From Parvibaculaceae bacterium (lineage in GTDB: Bacteria; Pseudomonadota; Alphaproteobacteria; Parvibaculales; Parvibaculaceae), in NCBI GenBank assembly GCA_019636015.1, contig JAHBYJ010000001.1, positions 868,001 through 932,000 on the forward strand: a stretch of 64,000 nt of DNA. Reading direction: 5' to 3'. The stretch's first letter is position 1. Each line of letters opens with the position of its first letter. The notes beneath the pieces were generated by a model that was not told the DNA's origin, searched no databases, and was given only the letters and a program-made list of their open reading frames with translations. Below, one piece after another: positions 5,923 through 16,935 of this stretch. A program made the position numbers and the translations under genes.

Positions 5923-8835
5923 ATGTCCACCCCTGAAAATCTTACCGGCGATAAATCCACCGGCGAAACACCGGCCGGCCGCGACTATCGCGACACGATC
6001 TTTCTCCCCACGACCGATTTCCCGATGAAGGCAGGTCTTCCGCAGCGCGAGCCCGAATGGCTCGCCCGCTGGGAAAGGCTCGGCCTCTACAAGCGCCTGC
6101 GCGAAAGCGCCAAGGGCCGCGAAACCTTCATCCTGCATGACGGCCCGCCCTACGCGAATGGCAATATCCATATCGGCCATTCGCTGAACAAGATCCTGAA
6201 AGACCTCGTCGTCCGCTCGCAGCAGATGATGGGCAAGGACGCGGCCTATGTGCCCGGCTGGGATTGCCACGGGCTCCCCATCGAATGGCAGATCGAGGAG
6301 AAATACCGCAAGAAGGGTCTCAACAAGGACGAAGTGCCTGCGCTCGAGTTCCGCCGCGAATGCCGCGAATTCGCGCAACACTGGGTCGATGTCCAGCGCG
6401 AGGAGTTCAAGCGCCTCGGCGTCACCGGCGAGTGGGACAATCCCTACCTCACCATGTCCTTCGACGCCGAAGCGAAGATCGTCGAGGAATTCCAGAAGTT
6501 CCTGATGAACGGCTCGCTCTATCGCGGCTCGAAACCCGTCATGTGGTCGGTCGTCGAAAAAACCGCACTCGCCGAAGCCGAAGTCGAATATCACGACCAT
6601 GTCAGCCACACGATCTGGGTGAAGTTTCCGGTTCAGAGCAGCGGTGGAGATGTTCCCTATAAGAGTTTGCTTGACGCAAACATCGTCATCTGGACGACGA
6701 CGCCCTGGACGATCCCCGCCAACCGCGCCATCTCCTATTCGCCGAAAATCGCCTATGGTCTTTACGAAGTGAAGGCGACGGGCGAAAAGCTCGTGCTTGC
6801 CGATGCGCTCGCCGAACAGGTGAAGAAAGACGCGAAGATCGAGGAATGGATGCGCCTTGAAGACGTGCCGGCGAGTTCTCTCGCAATGGTTGTCTGCAAG
6901 CATCCTTTCAGCGGCCAGGGCTACGACTTCCCAGTGCCGCTTCTCGCGGGCGATCATGTCACCGAAGAGGCCGGCACCGGCTTCGTCCACACCGCGCCCG
7001 GTCACGGTCAGGACGACTATTTCATCTGGGTCGAGAATTTCGGTGCGAAGGAAATCCCGGACACGGTGAACGAGGAAGGCGTCTATTACGATCATGTACC
7101 GCTTTTCGCGGGCAAGTTCGTGCTGACGCGGCAGGGCAAGGAAGGCAACGCCAATGCCGCCGTGATCGAGGAACTGGAAAAGGCACGCGCGCTTCTTGCC
7201 AAGGGCAAGGTGACCCACTCCTATCCCCATTCATGGCGCTCCAAGGCGCCCTTGATCTTCCGCAACACGCCGCAATGGTTCGTCTCGATGGACGCGAAGA
7301 TCGAGGCGGCGGGCGGCAAGCCCTTCCGTCAGGTCGCGCTCCAGGAAATCGAGAAAGTCCGATGGGTGCCCGCGCGCAACCGCAACCGCATCTATTCCAT
7401 GGTCGAGACGCGGCCCGACTGGGTGCTCTCCCGCCAGCGCGCCTGGGGCGTGCCCCTGACGCTCTTCGTCCGCAAGGATGACGGTTCGCTGCTCCGCGAC
7501 CCGGAAGTGAATGCGCGCATCGTCGATGCCGTGGCGAAGGAAGGTGCCGATGCCTGGTTCGAGCGCCCGGCATCGGAATTCCTCGGCAACAAATACAACG
7601 CCGGCGACTACGAGAAAGTGACAGACATTCTCGACGTCTGGTTCGATTCGGGCTCCACCCACGCCTTCGTGCTGGAAGCCCGGGGCATGCCGTCGCCCGC
7701 CGACCTTTATCTGGAAGGCTCCGACCAGCATCGCGGCTGGTTCCAGTCCTCGCTGCTTGAGAGCTGCGGCACGCGCGGCCGCGCGCCCTACAAACAGGTT
7801 CTCACCCATGGCTTCACCATGGATGAGAAGGGCCGCAAGATGTCGAAGTCGCTCGGCAACGTCATCGCCCCGCAAAAGATCGTGGAGCAGAACGGCGCCG
7901 ACATTCTCCGCCTCTGGGTCGCCTCCACCGACTATTGGGAAGACCACAATATCGGCAACGACATCATCAAATCGAATGTCGAAGCCTACCGGAAACTGCG
8001 CAACACCTTCCGCTATCTGCTCGGCAATCTCTCGGGCTTCGACGATGCCGAGCGCGTCTCCGTCGCCGAGATGCCGGAGCTCGAGCGCGTCATTCTGCAT
8101 CGCCTCGCCGAGCTCGATGAGCTCGTCCGCAAGGCTTACTACGACTATGACTTCAAGCGCGTCACGCAGGCCCTGTCGAATTTCATGAATGTCGAACTCT
8201 CGGCCTTCTATTTCGATATCCGCAAGGACACGCTTTATTGCGACGCGCCGTCCTCGCTTCGCCGCCGCGCCTGCCGCACGGTTCTCGACCATCTTTTCAA
8301 CGGTCTCACCGCCTGGCTCGCGCCTGTCCTCTGCTTCACAGTGGAAGAAGTCTGGCTCGCCCGCTTCCCGTCGGATGAAGGCTCTGTGCATCTGCGCACC
8401 TTCCCGGACATTCCCGGCGAGTGGCGGAACGATGCCCTGTCGGAAAAGTGGAAAAAGGTCCGCGAGCTTCGCCGCGCCGTCACCGGCGCGCTCGAAGTCG
8501 AGCGTCGCGAAAAGCGCATCGGTGCGAGCCTCGAAGCCGCTCCCGATGTCTATGTCTCGCGGCCCGAACTCATCGAGGCGATGAAGGGTGTCGATCTCGC
8601 CGAAATCGCCATCACCAGCCAGGCGCAACTCATCGAGGGCGAAGGCCCGGCCGATGCCTGGCGTCTCGATGAGGTCCCCGGCGTCGCCGTCGTGCCGAAA
8701 CTCGCCGAAGGCCGCAAATGCGCCCGCTCATGGCGTATTCTGCCGGAAGTCGGCAGCGATCCGGATTATCCCGATCTCTCGCTACGGGATGCCGCCGCCG
8801 TCCGCGAGTTCGATGCCCGCGCCGCGAAAAGCTGA
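5923..8835 (+). CDS. ileS: Isoleucine--tRNA ligase
   Basis: A 970-residue class Ia aminoacyl-tRNA synthetase that charges tRNA-Ile in the cytoplasm. The HIGH motif ([10 protein letters not shown]) is near residue 82 and the KMSKS motif at about 639-643. The editing domain includes [12 protein letters not shown] and [26 protein letters not shown] and [12 protein letters not shown] are also typical. The C-terminal zinc finger is degenerate (KCARSW and LSLRD where zinc-binding forms have further cysteines), which I recall as usual for many alphaproteobacteria. It is the first gene of a run with lspA, the DUF3035 lipoprotein and two M16 peptidases; lspA follows after 11 bp. Confidence 0.97.
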   Translation: MSTPENLTGDKSTGETPAGRDYRDTIFLPTTDFPMKAGLPQREPEWLARWERLGLYKRLRESAKGRETFILHDGPPYANGNIHIGHSLNKILKDLVVRSQQMMGKDAAYVPGWDCHGLPIEWQIEEKYRKKGLNKDEVPALEFRRECREFAQHWVDVQREEFKRLGVTGEWDNPYLTMSFDAEAKIVEEFQKFLMNGSLYRGSKPVMWSVVEKTALAEAEVEYHDHVSHTIWVKFPVQSSGGDVPYKSLLDANIVIWTTTPWTIPANRAISYSPKIAYGLYEVKATGEKLVLADALAEQVKKDAKIEEWMRLEDVPASSLAMVVCKHPFSGQGYDFPVPLLAGDHVTEEAGTGFVHTAPGHGQDDYFIWVENFGAKEIPDTVNEEGVYYDHVPLFAGKFVLTRQGKEGNANAAVIEELEKARALLAKGKVTHSYPHSWRSKAPLIFRNTPQWFVSMDAKIEAAGGKPFRQVALQEIEKVRWVPARNRNRIYSMVETRPDWVLSRQRAWGVPLTLFVRKDDGSLLRDPEVNARIVDAVAKEGADAWFERPASEFLGNKYNAGDYEKVTDILDVWFDSGSTHAFVLEARGMPSPADLYLEGSDQHRGWFQSSLLESCGTRGRAPYKQVLTHGFTMDEKGRKMSKSLGNVIAPQKIVEQNGADILRLWVASTDYWEDHNIGNDIIKSNVEAYRKLRNTFRYLLGNLSGFDDAERVSVAEMPELERVILHRLAELDELVRKAYYDYDFKRVTQALSNFMNVELSAFYFDIRKDTLYCDAPSSLRRRACRTVLDHLFNGLTAWLAPVLCFTVEEVWLARFPSDEGSVHLRTFPDIPGEWRNDALSEKWKKVRELRRAVTGALEVERREKRIGASLEAAPDVYVSRPELIEAMKGVDLAEIAITSQAQLIEGEGPADAWRLDEVPGVAVVPKLAEGRKCARSWRILPEVGSDPDYPDLSLRDAAAVREFDARAAKS

Positions 8836-8846
8836 GAGGAAAGACC

Positions 8847-9386
8847 ATGAACCGCCTGAGCCGCGAAACCTTCTGGGGCCCATTCTCGCTTCTGGGCCTT
8901 GCCGTGGCTCTGGCGGCTTTCCTCGCCGACCGCCTCCATAAATGGTGGATGCTTCATGTCTATGACATCGCGTCCCGGGGCAAGGTCGAGGTCACATCCT
9001 TCTTCGATCTCGTCATGGCGTGGAACAGGGGGGTGAGCTACGGCCTCTTCGCCGCCGAGACCACGATGGGGGTCATCATCCTCGCGAGCTTCGCCATCGC
9101 GGTCAGCTTCGGCCTTGCCCTCTGGCTCGCCCGCGTCGATTTGAAGCTGACGGCGGTCGCCATCGGCCTGGTCCTTGGGGGCGCCATCGGCAATGTCTAT
9201 GACCGCATCGCCTATGGCGCGGTGGCGGACTTTTTTAGTTTTCATGCCTTCGGCTTTTACTGGTATATCTTCAACATTGCCGATGTGTGGATAGCCGTGG
9301 GCGTTGGCCTCATCATCCTTGAATCGGTATGGCCGGGGCTGGCCGGCAAGGCCAAAAAGCAAGACTCGGGCGAAAGCGCCCGCTAA
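8847..9386 (+). CDS. lspA: Lipoprotein signal peptidase (signal peptidase II)
   Basis: A 179-residue inner-membrane aspartyl protease with about four membrane segments that removes signal peptides from prolipoproteins. The two catalytic aspartates lie in GNVYDRI and FNIADVWI. MAWNRGVSYGLF is the usual substrate-side block. The start at 8847 is supported by GAGAGGA about 7 bp upstream; the frame is open further upstream inside ileS but has no family sequence. ileS-lspA is a common pairing. The next gene encodes a lipoprotein that would be an LspA substrate. Confidence 0.95.
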   Translation: MNRLSRETFWGPFSLLGLAVALAAFLADRLHKWWMLHVYDIASRGKVEVTSFFDLVMAWNRGVSYGLFAAETTMGVIILASFAIAVSFGLALWLARVDLKLTAVAIGLVLGGAIGNVYDRIAYGAVADFFSFHAFGFYWYIFNIADVWIAVGVGLIILESVWPGLAGKAKKQDSGESAR

Positions 9387-9421
9387 GGCCTGAACACTGG
9401 GTTTCTTGAGGAGACTGCGAC

Positions 9422-10024
9422 GTGAGCGAAGTGGCGAAAATCTCCCGGCTCGCCGGGTGGAGCGCAAAAGCGGGCGTGATTGCCGGGCTTTCCTTGGCCC
9501 TCGCAGGCTGCGGCGGTGAAAGCCTTCGCGACACTCTTGGTTATGGTAAGTCTGCGCCCGACGAATTCTCGATCGTCACCAAGGCGCCGCTTGTCATTCC
9601 GCCGGACTACTCACTGCGCCCGCCGCAGCCCGGCGCGCCCCGCCCGCAGGAAATGGAAATGCAGCCGAGCGTCGCGGCGCAGCGCGCCCTGGTCGGCCAG
9701 CAGGAACTCACCGCCGAGGTCTCGCCTTCCATGTCGGCTGGCGAACAGGCCCTTCTCGAACAGTCGGGTGGCGCCGCCGCCGATCCGCGCATCCGCCAGG
9801 TGGTGAATGCCGAAACCCGCTCCCTCGTCGAGCGCGACCAGACCTTCGTCGACGACGTGATCTTCTGGCGCAAGCCCGGCACGCCGCCGGACGAGCGCCT
9901 CGTCAACCCGGCCGAGGAAAAGCAGCGCCTCCAGCAGAACGAGGCGGAAGGCAAGCCCGTGACCGAGGGCGAAACGCCGACCGTCAAGCCGAAGAAGGAA
10001 GGCTGGCTCTCCGGCATCTTCTAG
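9422..10024 (+). CDS. DUF3035-family lipoprotein
   Basis: A 200-residue predicted lipoprotein, GTG start at 9422 with GAGGAG upstream. A signal sequence ends in the lipobox LALAGC (cysteine near residue 31). The mature part starts with DTLGYGKSAPDEF and then has APLVIPPDYSLRPP, the core of DUF3035. The rest is low-complexity and charged, ending in KPKKEGWLSGIF. It probably sits in the outer membrane or periplasm. The gene lies between lspA and two M16 peptidases, an order frequent in alphaproteobacteria, which suggests an envelope role. Molecular function unknown. Confidence 0.82.
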   Translation: MSEVAKISRLAGWSAKAGVIAGLSLALAGCGGESLRDTLGYGKSAPDEFSIVTKAPLVIPPDYSLRPPQPGAPRPQEMEMQPSVAAQRALVGQQELTAEVSPSMSAGEQALLEQSGGAAADPRIRQVVNAETRSLVERDQTFVDDVIFWRKPGTPPDERLVNPAEEKQRLQQNEAEGKPVTEGETPTVKPKKEGWLSGIF

Positions 10025-10084
10025 GCGAGCCGCGCCCGCTCCGGGCGGCCCTTGCGCCGTCCGGCACCGCTTCGCCGCCCATGC

Positions 10085-11470
10085 ATGCGTTTCCGAGGCA
10101 GAGTGTTCCAGCCGCGTTACCTTCCCATATTGCCCTTTGCCGCGCTCCTGCTCGCGGTTCTGCTCGGCCTCGTCTTCGGCGGCGAACGCGGCCTTGCCGC
10201 AGGCGTCCCGCCTGAAAGCTTCAAGCTCTCAAATGGCATGAACGTGCTGGTGATCCCCGATCACCGCGCCCCCGTCGTCACCCACATGGTCTGGTACAAG
10301 GTCGGCGCCGCAGACGAGACGCCCGGCAAGACGGGCCTTGCCCATTTCCTCGAACATCTGATGTTCAAGGGCACGGAGAAGATCGAGCCCGGCCAGTTCT
10401 CGCGCATCGTGGCGCGCAATGGCGGCCAGGACAACGCCTTCACCCATTACGACTTCACCGCCTATTTCCAGGTCATTGCAAAGGACCGCCTGCCGCTTGT
10501 CATGGAGATGGAGGCCGACCGCATGACCAATCTGGTCCTCACCGATGCGGAAGTCCTGCCGGAGCGCGATGTGGTGATGGAAGAGCGGCGCATGCGGATC
10601 GAGAACAATCCGGTCGCGATGCTCCAGTCCGACATGGGCGCGGCGCTTTATGGCGACCACCCTTACGGCCGCGACATCATCGGCCATATGAACGAGATCG
10701 CCGAGCTCACCACCGAGGATGCGCTCGATTTCTATGCGCGCTTCTATACGCCGAACAATGCGACATTGATCGTTGCGGGCGACATCACGGCGAGGGAGCT
10801 TCGCCCGCTCGCCGAACAGTTCTATGGCGGCATTGCCGAACGCGCGCCGACCTTCGTCCGCGAGCGTCCGCAAACGGCCTGGCCGGCTGAAGATGTGCGT
10901 ATCGAGCGGCGCGATCCGCGCGTCACGCAGGCGACATGGCTGCGCTATTTCCCGGCCCCGAGCTACCGCAAGGCGGAAGAGAAGGACCGGGCCGCCTTCG
11001 ACGTCCTGGCGGAAATCCTTGGCCGGGGCACGACGAGCCGGCTCTATCGCGCGCTTGTGGTCGAGCAGGGCATCGCAAGCGGCGTGCAGAGCTGGTACGA
11101 GGGCAGCCGCCTCGACGATGGCCGCTTCGGCATCTATGCCCTGCCGCGCGTCGGCGGCGACCTCGCCTCGCTAGAAAATGCGATCGAAGCGGAGGTCGCG
11201 CGTCTTCTCGAAGGCGGGATCACCGATGAAGAACTCGCCCGTGCCCGCACGGTGATAGCGGCGAGTGCGGTCTATGCGCGAGACAACCAGCGCACCATGG
11301 CCTACGCCTATGGCGAAGGCCTGATGACGGGTGTCACCGTGTCGCAAATCCACGAATGGCCGGAAAGCGTTCGCCGCGTGACGAAGGACGACGTGATGCG
11401 CGTTGCGCGTCTCGTCTTGGAGAACAATCCGTCGGTTACGGGCGAACTCCTGCCGGGAGGCGACCAGTGA
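10085..11470 (+). CDS. M16-family zinc metallopeptidase (catalytic partner)
   Basis: A 461-residue pitrilysin/processing-peptidase-like protein. The inverted zinc motif HFLEH is at residues 87-91 with a further glutamate ligand at 166-167 (VVMEERRM). One N-terminal hydrophobic segment (about 13-32) acts as signal peptide or anchor, so action is in the periplasm. An ATG at 10085 is preferred over an in-frame TTG at 10052. Its stop overlaps the GTG start of the second M16 gene (11467-11470). The two most likely form a heterodimer with this subunit providing the zinc site. Substrates are unknown; family members degrade peptides or process secreted proteins. Confidence 0.9.
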   Translation: MRFRGRVFQPRYLPILPFAALLLAVLLGLVFGGERGLAAGVPPESFKLSNGMNVLVIPDHRAPVVTHMVWYKVGAADETPGKTGLAHFLEHLMFKGTEKIEPGQFSRIVARNGGQDNAFTHYDFTAYFQVIAKDRLPLVMEMEADRMTNLVLTDAEVLPERDVVMEERRMRIENNPVAMLQSDMGAALYGDHPYGRDIIGHMNEIAELTTEDALDFYARFYTPNNATLIVAGDITARELRPLAEQFYGGIAERAPTFVRERPQTAWPAEDVRIERRDPRVTQATWLRYFPAPSYRKAEEKDRAAFDVLAEILGRGTTSRLYRALVVEQGIASGVQSWYEGSRLDDGRFGIYALPRVGGDLASLENAIEAEVARLLEGGITDEELARARTVIAASAVYARDNQRTMAYAYGEGLMTGVTVSQIHEWPESVRRVTKDDVMRVARLVLENNPSVTGELLPGGDQ

Positions 11471-12843
11471 TCCGCACCGTTATCCTGTCGCTCATTCTTC
11501 TCGCCGTTCACATCGCGCCGCTTCGCGCCATGGATATCGAGCGCGTGGTGAGTCCGGGCGGTATCGAGGCCTGGCTCGTGCAGGAAGAGTCGATCCCCCT
11601 CATCGTCATGGAAGTCGCCTGGAAGGGCGGCACGGCAAGCGACCCCGCCGGAAAAGCGGGTCTTGCCAATATGGTCTCGTCGCTCCTCGATGAAGGGGCG
11701 GGCGATCTCGACGCCGCCTCCTTCCAGGCACGGCTCGACGACATTGCGGCGCGCATGTCCTTTTCCGTCGAGAACGACAACTTCACAGGCACACTTTCGA
11801 CGCTCGTCGAAAACCGCGCCGAAGCTTTCCGCCTCTTCTCCATGGCGATTTCCGAACCCCGCTTCGAGGAAGATGCCATCGAGCGCATCCGTGCGCAGAT
11901 CGGCGTCGTGATTGCGCGCAATGCCGACCGCCCGGACTGGATCGTCGGCGACGCCTGGTACAAGGCGGCGCTGGGCGACCATCCTTACGCGCACCCGGCC
12001 GAAGGCACGGCGGAGACGCTCCCCGCGATCGGCCGGGAAGACCTGAAGGAATTTGCGGGTCGTGTCATCGCGCGCGACAACCTCAAGATTTCCGTCGTCG
12101 GCGCCATTTCTCCGGCTGAGCTCGGTCCCCTGCTCGACAAGACATTTGGCCGCCTTCCCGAAAAGGCATCCCTGCCCGAGATCGAACCCGTCAAACTGCC
12201 GAAGGGCGGCGAGACGATCATTCTTGTACGGGACTTTCCGCAAAGCGTGGTTCTCTTCGGTATCGAGGGTCTTCCCCGCGACGATGACGATTTCATCCCC
12301 GCCTTCATCATGAATTACATGTTGGGCGGCGGCAGCTTCTCCTCGCGTCTCATGGAAGAGGTGCGCGTCAAGCGCGGGCTGGCATATTCAGTCAGCACCT
12401 ATCTCCAACCGCTCGACCGCGCGGCTTTCTTCTTCGGCGAAGTCGGCACCAAGAACGAGCGTGTCGGCGAAACACTCGCGATTGTCCGGCGTGAAATGGC
12501 GCGCATGGCGGAAGAGGGCGTCACGCAGGACGAACTCGACGACGCGAAGACCTATCTCACCGGCTCCTATCCGCTTCGCTTCACCACGAACCGGTCCATC
12601 GCCTCGCAGCTTCTCGGCATTCAGCTGGAAAATCTCGGTATCGACTATGTCGAGCGCCGCAACGGGCTGATCGAAGCCGTCACCGCGGAGGATATCTCCC
12701 GGGTCGCAAAGCGTCTTCTCAAGCCCGAAAACATGATTGTCGCCATCGTCGGCAAGCCGGATCTCTCACCTAACCCGAATCTTCCCGACGATGAGGATAT
12801 GCGGCCTGCGCCGCCTGCTCATCCGGGCGACGCCCCCTTCTGA
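11467..12843 (+). CDS. M16-family peptidase homologue lacking the zinc site (partner subunit)
   Basis: A 458-residue M16 protein starting with GTG at 11467 inside the preceding stop region (GTGA). The N-terminus is a signal peptide (VIRTVILSLILLAVHIAPLR). Where HxxEH should be, the sequence reads AGLANMVSSLLDEGAG, so zinc ligands are missing. It keeps the C-terminal R/Y substrate-binding pair (EEVRVKRGLAYSVSTYL). This split of roles, one subunit with zinc and the other with R/Y, is known from heterodimeric bacterial and mitochondrial M16 peptidases. The overlap with the catalytic partner implies coupled translation at a 1:1 ratio. Confidence 0.9.
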   Translation: MIRTVILSLILLAVHIAPLRAMDIERVVSPGGIEAWLVQEESIPLIVMEVAWKGGTASDPAGKAGLANMVSSLLDEGAGDLDAASFQARLDDIAARMSFSVENDNFTGTLSTLVENRAEAFRLFSMAISEPRFEEDAIERIRAQIGVVIARNADRPDWIVGDAWYKAALGDHPYAHPAEGTAETLPAIGREDLKEFAGRVIARDNLKISVVGAISPAELGPLLDKTFGRLPEKASLPEIEPVKLPKGGETIILVRDFPQSVVLFGIEGLPRDDDDFIPAFIMNYMLGGGSFSSRLMEEVRVKRGLAYSVSTYLQPLDRAAFFFGEVGTKNERVGETLAIVRREMARMAEEGVTQDELDDAKTYLTGSYPLRFTTNRSIASQLLGIQLENLGIDYVERRNGLIEAVTAEDISRVAKRLLKPENMIVAIVGKPDLSPNPNLPDDEDMRPAPPAHPGDAPF

Positions 12844-12963
12844 GCGGCCTTTTCCCGGGCGGAACGGGCCCGCTGGTGGCGCGTTGAGCTTCTTGTTACG
12901 CTCGGGCTCGAACTCGCGCGATTCCGCGAGCCAGAATTCGCACCTCATTCCGGATTGAACCGA

Positions 12964-14298
12964 ATGGCCGTTCCCGACCTGCCTTACCGCCAATCTATCG
13001 AAAACTGCTTCTCGGACCGGATCGGCGAGCAGGGGCTTTCGCAGGAAAGCTTTGCCGCGGCTCTGGCCGAAGCCGAGAAGGCGCTTGTCTGGCTTCGCGA
13101 GGTCCATGAAAGCGGTGCGCTGCCGCTGCTCCGCGTACCGGCCCGCACGGAAGATTTCGCGCGGATCGAGGAGGTGGCCGAACATCTCCTCAACAACACC
13201 ACGGATATCGTCATCTTCGGCATAGGCGGCTCGGCCCTTGGCGCGCAGGCGCTGGCGCAACTCACCGGCTGGGGAACGCCCGCCCACCGGCAGAAGGGCG
13301 TGAATATCCATATTCCGGACAATCTCGACGCCGCGACCATGGAGGCTGTGCTCGGCACGCTCGACCTGCGCACCACGCGCTTCCTTGTCGTCTCGAAGTC
13401 GGGCGGCACGGTCGAACCCGCGATCCAGACGCTGGCCGCCATGAGCGCGCTCGAGAAGGCGGGCGGCGGCAAATACATGAAGCATCATTTCGCGGTGCTG
13501 ACGGAGCCTGCGAAGAACGGCAAGCCGAACCCCATGCGCGCGCTGGCCGAGGCGAACGGCTTTCCGACGCTGGAGCACGATCCGGGTGTCGGCGGGCGCT
13601 ATGCGGTGCTCACCAATGTCGGCCTTCTTCCCGCGCGGCTGATGGGCCTCGACATTCAGGCGATACGCAAGGGTGCAGCTTCCGCGCTGAAACCGGTTCT
13701 CGACGGCACGCCCGCGAAGAATGTCGCCCCGGCGGCAGGCGCCGCGTTGCAGGTTGCGATGGCGCGCGAGAAGGGCGCTGCCATGTCGGTCGTCGCGGCC
13801 TATGCGGATCGACTAGACCGCTTCCTGGCCTGGTACTGCCAGCTCTGGGCGGAAAGCCTCGGCAAGGACGGCAAGGGCACGACGCCCGTGCGCGCGCTCG
13901 GCCCGGTCGACCAGCATAGCCAGCTCCAGCTCTGGCTTGCCGGGCCGAAGGACAAGCTGTTCAACCTCTTCCTCACCGATACGAAGGGGAAGGGCGCCGA
14001 GGCGCTGGCGGACGTTGCAGCAAAGACGGAGTTTGCCTTTCTCGGCGGCCACAGGATCGGCGATCTCGTGGATGCCGAGCAGCGCGCAACGGCGGACACG
14101 CTGGTGAAGAACGGCCGCCCTGTGCGCAGCTTCATGCTGCCTTCGCTCGACGAGCGCACGCTGGGCGCTCTCTTCATGCATTTCATGCTGGAAACGATCA
14201 TCGCAGGGCGCATGCTGGGCGTGGATCCTTTCGATCAGCCTGCGGTCGAGGAAGGCAAGATTCTCGCGCGGAAATATCTCGCCGAAGGGAAAGCCTGA
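12964..14298 (+). CDS. pgi: Glucose-6-phosphate isomerase
   Basis: A 444-residue cytoplasmic sugar isomerase (SIS domains) converting glucose-6-phosphate and fructose-6-phosphate. Visible family blocks are [61 protein letters not shown] and the C-terminal [20 protein letters not shown]. It belongs to the shorter bacterial PGI group. ATG at 12964 is chosen; an in-frame TTG at 12955 is the alternative. mutL follows after 5 bp, so the two are probably co-transcribed. The preceding 120 bp holds no gene. Confidence 0.93.
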   Translation: MAVPDLPYRQSIENCFSDRIGEQGLSQESFAAALAEAEKALVWLREVHESGALPLLRVPARTEDFARIEEVAEHLLNNTTDIVIFGIGGSALGAQALAQLTGWGTPAHRQKGVNIHIPDNLDAATMEAVLGTLDLRTTRFLVVSKSGGTVEPAIQTLAAMSALEKAGGGKYMKHHFAVLTEPAKNGKPNPMRALAEANGFPTLEHDPGVGGRYAVLTNVGLLPARLMGLDIQAIRKGAASALKPVLDGTPAKNVAPAAGAALQVAMAREKGAAMSVVAAYADRLDRFLAWYCQLWAESLGKDGKGTTPVRALGPVDQHSQLQLWLAGPKDKLFNLFLTDTKGKGAEALADVAAKTEFAFLGGHRIGDLVDAEQRATADTLVKNGRPVRSFMLPSLDERTLGALFMHFMLETIIAGRMLGVDPFDQPAVEEGKILARKYLAEGKA

Positions 14299-14303
14299 CG
14301 CCG

Positions 14304-16112
14304 ATGGGCCGCATTCGCCGCCTGAGCGAGGGAACGATCAACCGCATCGCCGCTGGTGAAGTGGTAGAGCGTCCGGCAAGTGCCGTGAAGGAGCTTGTCG
14401 AAAACGCGCTCGATGCCGGCGCGCGCCATATCGATATCGTGATCGAAGGCGGCGGCCGCGACCTGATCCGCGTGAGCGATGACGGCATAGGCATGGATGC
14501 GGAGGAGATGGCGCTTGCCGTGGAGCGCCACGCGACATCCAAGCTTCGCGTCGATGGAGAAGGCCGCGAAGACCTGCATGACATTGCAACGCTCGGCTTT
14601 CGCGGCGAAGCGCTGCCTTCGATCGGGGCTGTGGCGCGGCTTTCGATCGTCAGCCGCCCGCGCGATGGCGCCGAGGCGCACCGGATCGTCGTGGAAGGTG
14701 GCCGTACTGGCGCGGTCGAGCCGGCTGCCGGCCGCGCAGGCACGCAGATCGAGGTGCGCGACCTTTTTTATGCGACACCCGCCCGCCTCAAATTCATGAA
14801 GAGCGAGCGTGCGGAGACGCAGGCCGTCGCCGATATCGTGAAGCGCCTCGCTATGGCGCATCCCGAAACCGGTTTCATGCTCACGAGCGGCGGCCGCACC
14901 ATGCTTCGCCTCGAGCCGGAACTGCCGGGCGAGGGCGGCAGGCTCGCGCGGCTCGGCGCCGTGATGGGCCGCGACTTCGAGGAGAATGCACTGGCGATAG
15001 ATGCGCTTCGCGAGGGCATTGCGCTGCGAGGCTTTGCCGGTCTCCCGACCTACAATCGTGGCACGGCGCAGATGCAGTATCTCTTCGTGAACGGGCGGCC
15101 CGTTCGCGACAAGCTGGTGGTCGGCGCGGTACGCGGTGCCTATGCGGATTTCCTCGCCCGCGACAGACATCCGGCGGTCGGCCTTTTCATCGAACTCGAT
15201 CCGCGCGAGGTCGATGTGAACGTCCATCCGGCAAAGGCCGAGGTTCGCTTCCGCGACGCAGGTCTCGTGCGCGGGCTGATAGTGGGCGCGTTGAAACATG
15301 CCTTGGCGGATGCAGGCCATCGTGCCGCGACGACGGTCGCGGGCGCCGCGCTTGGTGCCCTCCGCCCGGAAATGCACGCGCAGTCCTACGCGCATTCGCC
15401 TCGCTGGTCGCCGCCGTCGCGGCCCGGCTTCGCCGAGCCGGCAAGCGCCTGGCAGGGTGCGTTTGCGACCATTGGCGGCCATTCCGCCCGCGTCGAGGAA
15501 GCGCCGCCGCCGGAGGCTCCCGATACGCCCGACATGCCGCTTGGCGTCGCGCGCGGGCAGCTGCATGAAACCTATGTCATCGCGCAGACGGCGGATGGCA
15601 TCGTGATCGTCGATCAGCATGCCGCGCATGAACGCCTCGTCTACGAGCGGATGAAAAAGGCCATGGCGGAGACAGGCGTTGCCCGCCAGCTCCTGCTCAT
15701 CCCCGAAGTCGTCGATCTCGACGAGGCGGAGGCCGAGCGTGTTGCGGCCCGCGCGAGCGAGCTCGCCGAGCTCGGCTTCGTGCTCGAGAGCTTCGGCCCC
15801 GGCGCCGTCGTGGTGCGCGAAGTGCCGGCCCTGTTCGGCAAGCTCGATGTCGCAGGGCTCGTGCGCGATCTCGCCGACGATCTGGCGGAGCTCGATGACG
15901 CGCTGTCGTTGAAGGAACGCCTGGAAGAGGTCTGCGGCACCATCGCCTGCCACGGCTCCGTGCGGGCGGGCCGCCGGCTCACCGCTGAGGAAATGAATGC
16001 CCTGCTGCGCGAGATGGAGGCGACGCCTCATTCCGGCCAGTGCAATCACGGCCGCCCGACCTATGTCGAACTGAAGCTCACCGATATAGAACGCCTATTT
16101 GGCCGCCGCTGA
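14304..16112 (+). CDS. mutL: DNA mismatch repair protein MutL with endonuclease motif
   Basis: A 602-residue mismatch-repair protein. The N-terminal GHKL ATPase is clear: [43 protein letters not shown]. The MutL transducer region includes [17 protein letters not shown] and [14 protein letters not shown]. The C-terminal dimerisation domain holds [12 protein letters not shown] at about residue 437, the metal-binding nicking-endonuclease signature missing from E. coli MutL, plus ACHGSVRAG and CNHGRP (a variant of CPHGRP). The enzyme probably nicks the daughter strand itself, as in bacteria without MutH. The last 18 bp overlap the convergent HAD gene. Confidence 0.96.
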   Translation: MGRIRRLSEGTINRIAAGEVVERPASAVKELVENALDAGARHIDIVIEGGGRDLIRVSDDGIGMDAEEMALAVERHATSKLRVDGEGREDLHDIATLGFRGEALPSIGAVARLSIVSRPRDGAEAHRIVVEGGRTGAVEPAAGRAGTQIEVRDLFYATPARLKFMKSERAETQAVADIVKRLAMAHPETGFMLTSGGRTMLRLEPELPGEGGRLARLGAVMGRDFEENALAIDALREGIALRGFAGLPTYNRGTAQMQYLFVNGRPVRDKLVVGAVRGAYADFLARDRHPAVGLFIELDPREVDVNVHPAKAEVRFRDAGLVRGLIVGALKHALADAGHRAATTVAGAALGALRPEMHAQSYAHSPRWSPPSRPGFAEPASAWQGAFATIGGHSARVEEAPPPEAPDTPDMPLGVARGQLHETYVIAQTADGIVIVDQHAAHERLVYERMKKAMAETGVARQLLLIPEVVDLDEAEAERVAARASELAELGFVLESFGPGAVVVREVPALFGKLDVAGLVRDLADDLAELDDALSLKERLEEVCGTIACHGSVRAGRRLTAEEMNALLREMEATPHSGQCNHGRPTYVELKLTDIERLFGRR

Positions 16113-16823
16113 AGGCGCAAGGCAGGTCGCGGCGAGGAAGCCTGAAAGCTCCTCCGTTACATGATGGATATGCGGGCCTTCCGCGCCCTCATGCGAATAG
16201 GTGTGATGCCGCTCCGGCCCCTGAATGCCGGGCTTCACCCAGACCGTCACCATGCCAAGAAGATGCGGTACTTCGAGATTGCGCGCGATGTCCTCGAACA
16301 TCGCCGCGCGGGTGGGCTCGATGCCGCTCGCCTCGACGAAACGTTCATAGGCGCTCCGCCGCGGCTTCGGCTCATAACCTGTCGTGACGATGTCGTAGAT
16401 CCCGTCGAAAGCATGGTCGATGCCAAGCTGGCGGACCACATTCTCAGCATGGGCGCAGGAGCCGTTGGTGAAGATGATTTTCCGCCCGGGCAGGGCCGAT
16501 ATCGCTTTGCCGAGAAGCGCATCGGGAGAGACGCCCGAAACGTCGATCCGGTGGACGAAATCGAGAAAGGCCGCCGGCTCCATGCCGTGAACGGCCATGA
16601 GGCCGGAAAGTGTCGTCCCGTGCTCGACATAGAAGTCTTTCTGGATGCGCCTGGCTTCCGCCGCGTCGACGCCGAGATAGTCGGCGATAAAGGCGGTCAT
16701 GCGCTGGTCGACTTGCGCAAAGAGATCGCAGGCCGGCGGGTAAAGCGTATTGTCGAGGTCGAAAATCCATGTGTCGACATGGCCGAAGCCGCGAGGCACG
16801 GGGGATTTTTCTGGCATCTCCAT
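16095..16823 (-). CDS. Pyrimidine 5'-nucleotidase family HAD hydrolase
   Basis: A 242-residue HAD-superfamily phosphatase. Motif I is [13 protein letters not shown], motif [12 protein letters not shown], motif III is [12 protein letters not shown], and motif IV is [27 protein letters not shown] is the hallmark of the SDT1/pyrimidine 5'-nucleotidase group, which dephosphorylates UMP/CMP-type nucleotides. The ATG at 16823 is chosen; an upstream TTG (16829) and a downstream ATG (16817) are in frame. Its last 18 bp overlap the end of mutL from the opposite strand. Confidence 0.88.
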   Translation of the reverse strand: MEMPEKSPVPRGFGHVDTWIFDLDNTLYPPACDLFAQVDQRMTAFIADYLGVDAAEARRIQKDFYVEHGTTLSGLMAVHGMEPAAFLDFVHRIDVSGVSPDALLGKAISALPGRKIIFTNGSCAHAENVVRQLGIDHAFDGIYDIVTTGYEPKPRRSAYERFVEASGIEPTRAAMFEDIARNLEVPHLLGMVTVWVKPGIQGPERHHTYSHEGAEGPHIHHVTEELSGFLAATCLAPSAAAK

Positions 16824-16935
16824 GCCCAATATGTGCCGCCTGCCGCCCTTCTTGGCAAGTGGCCGGAGATTAATCGAGTGTTAATTGCCCCATCCGACAC
16901 TGGTCGAGATTTATTCAGTCTGACCCGGAGCGAGA

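Noticed and set aside
4755..5936. A 393-codon plus-strand frame opposite pheC
   Set aside because: Covers pheC on the other strand and the pheC-ileS gap; the translation has no family features.
12900..12935. Inverted GGCTCG/CGAGCC near the pgi start
   Set aside because: Six-base arms with a long spacer in GC-rich DNA; no T-run and no regulator nearby.
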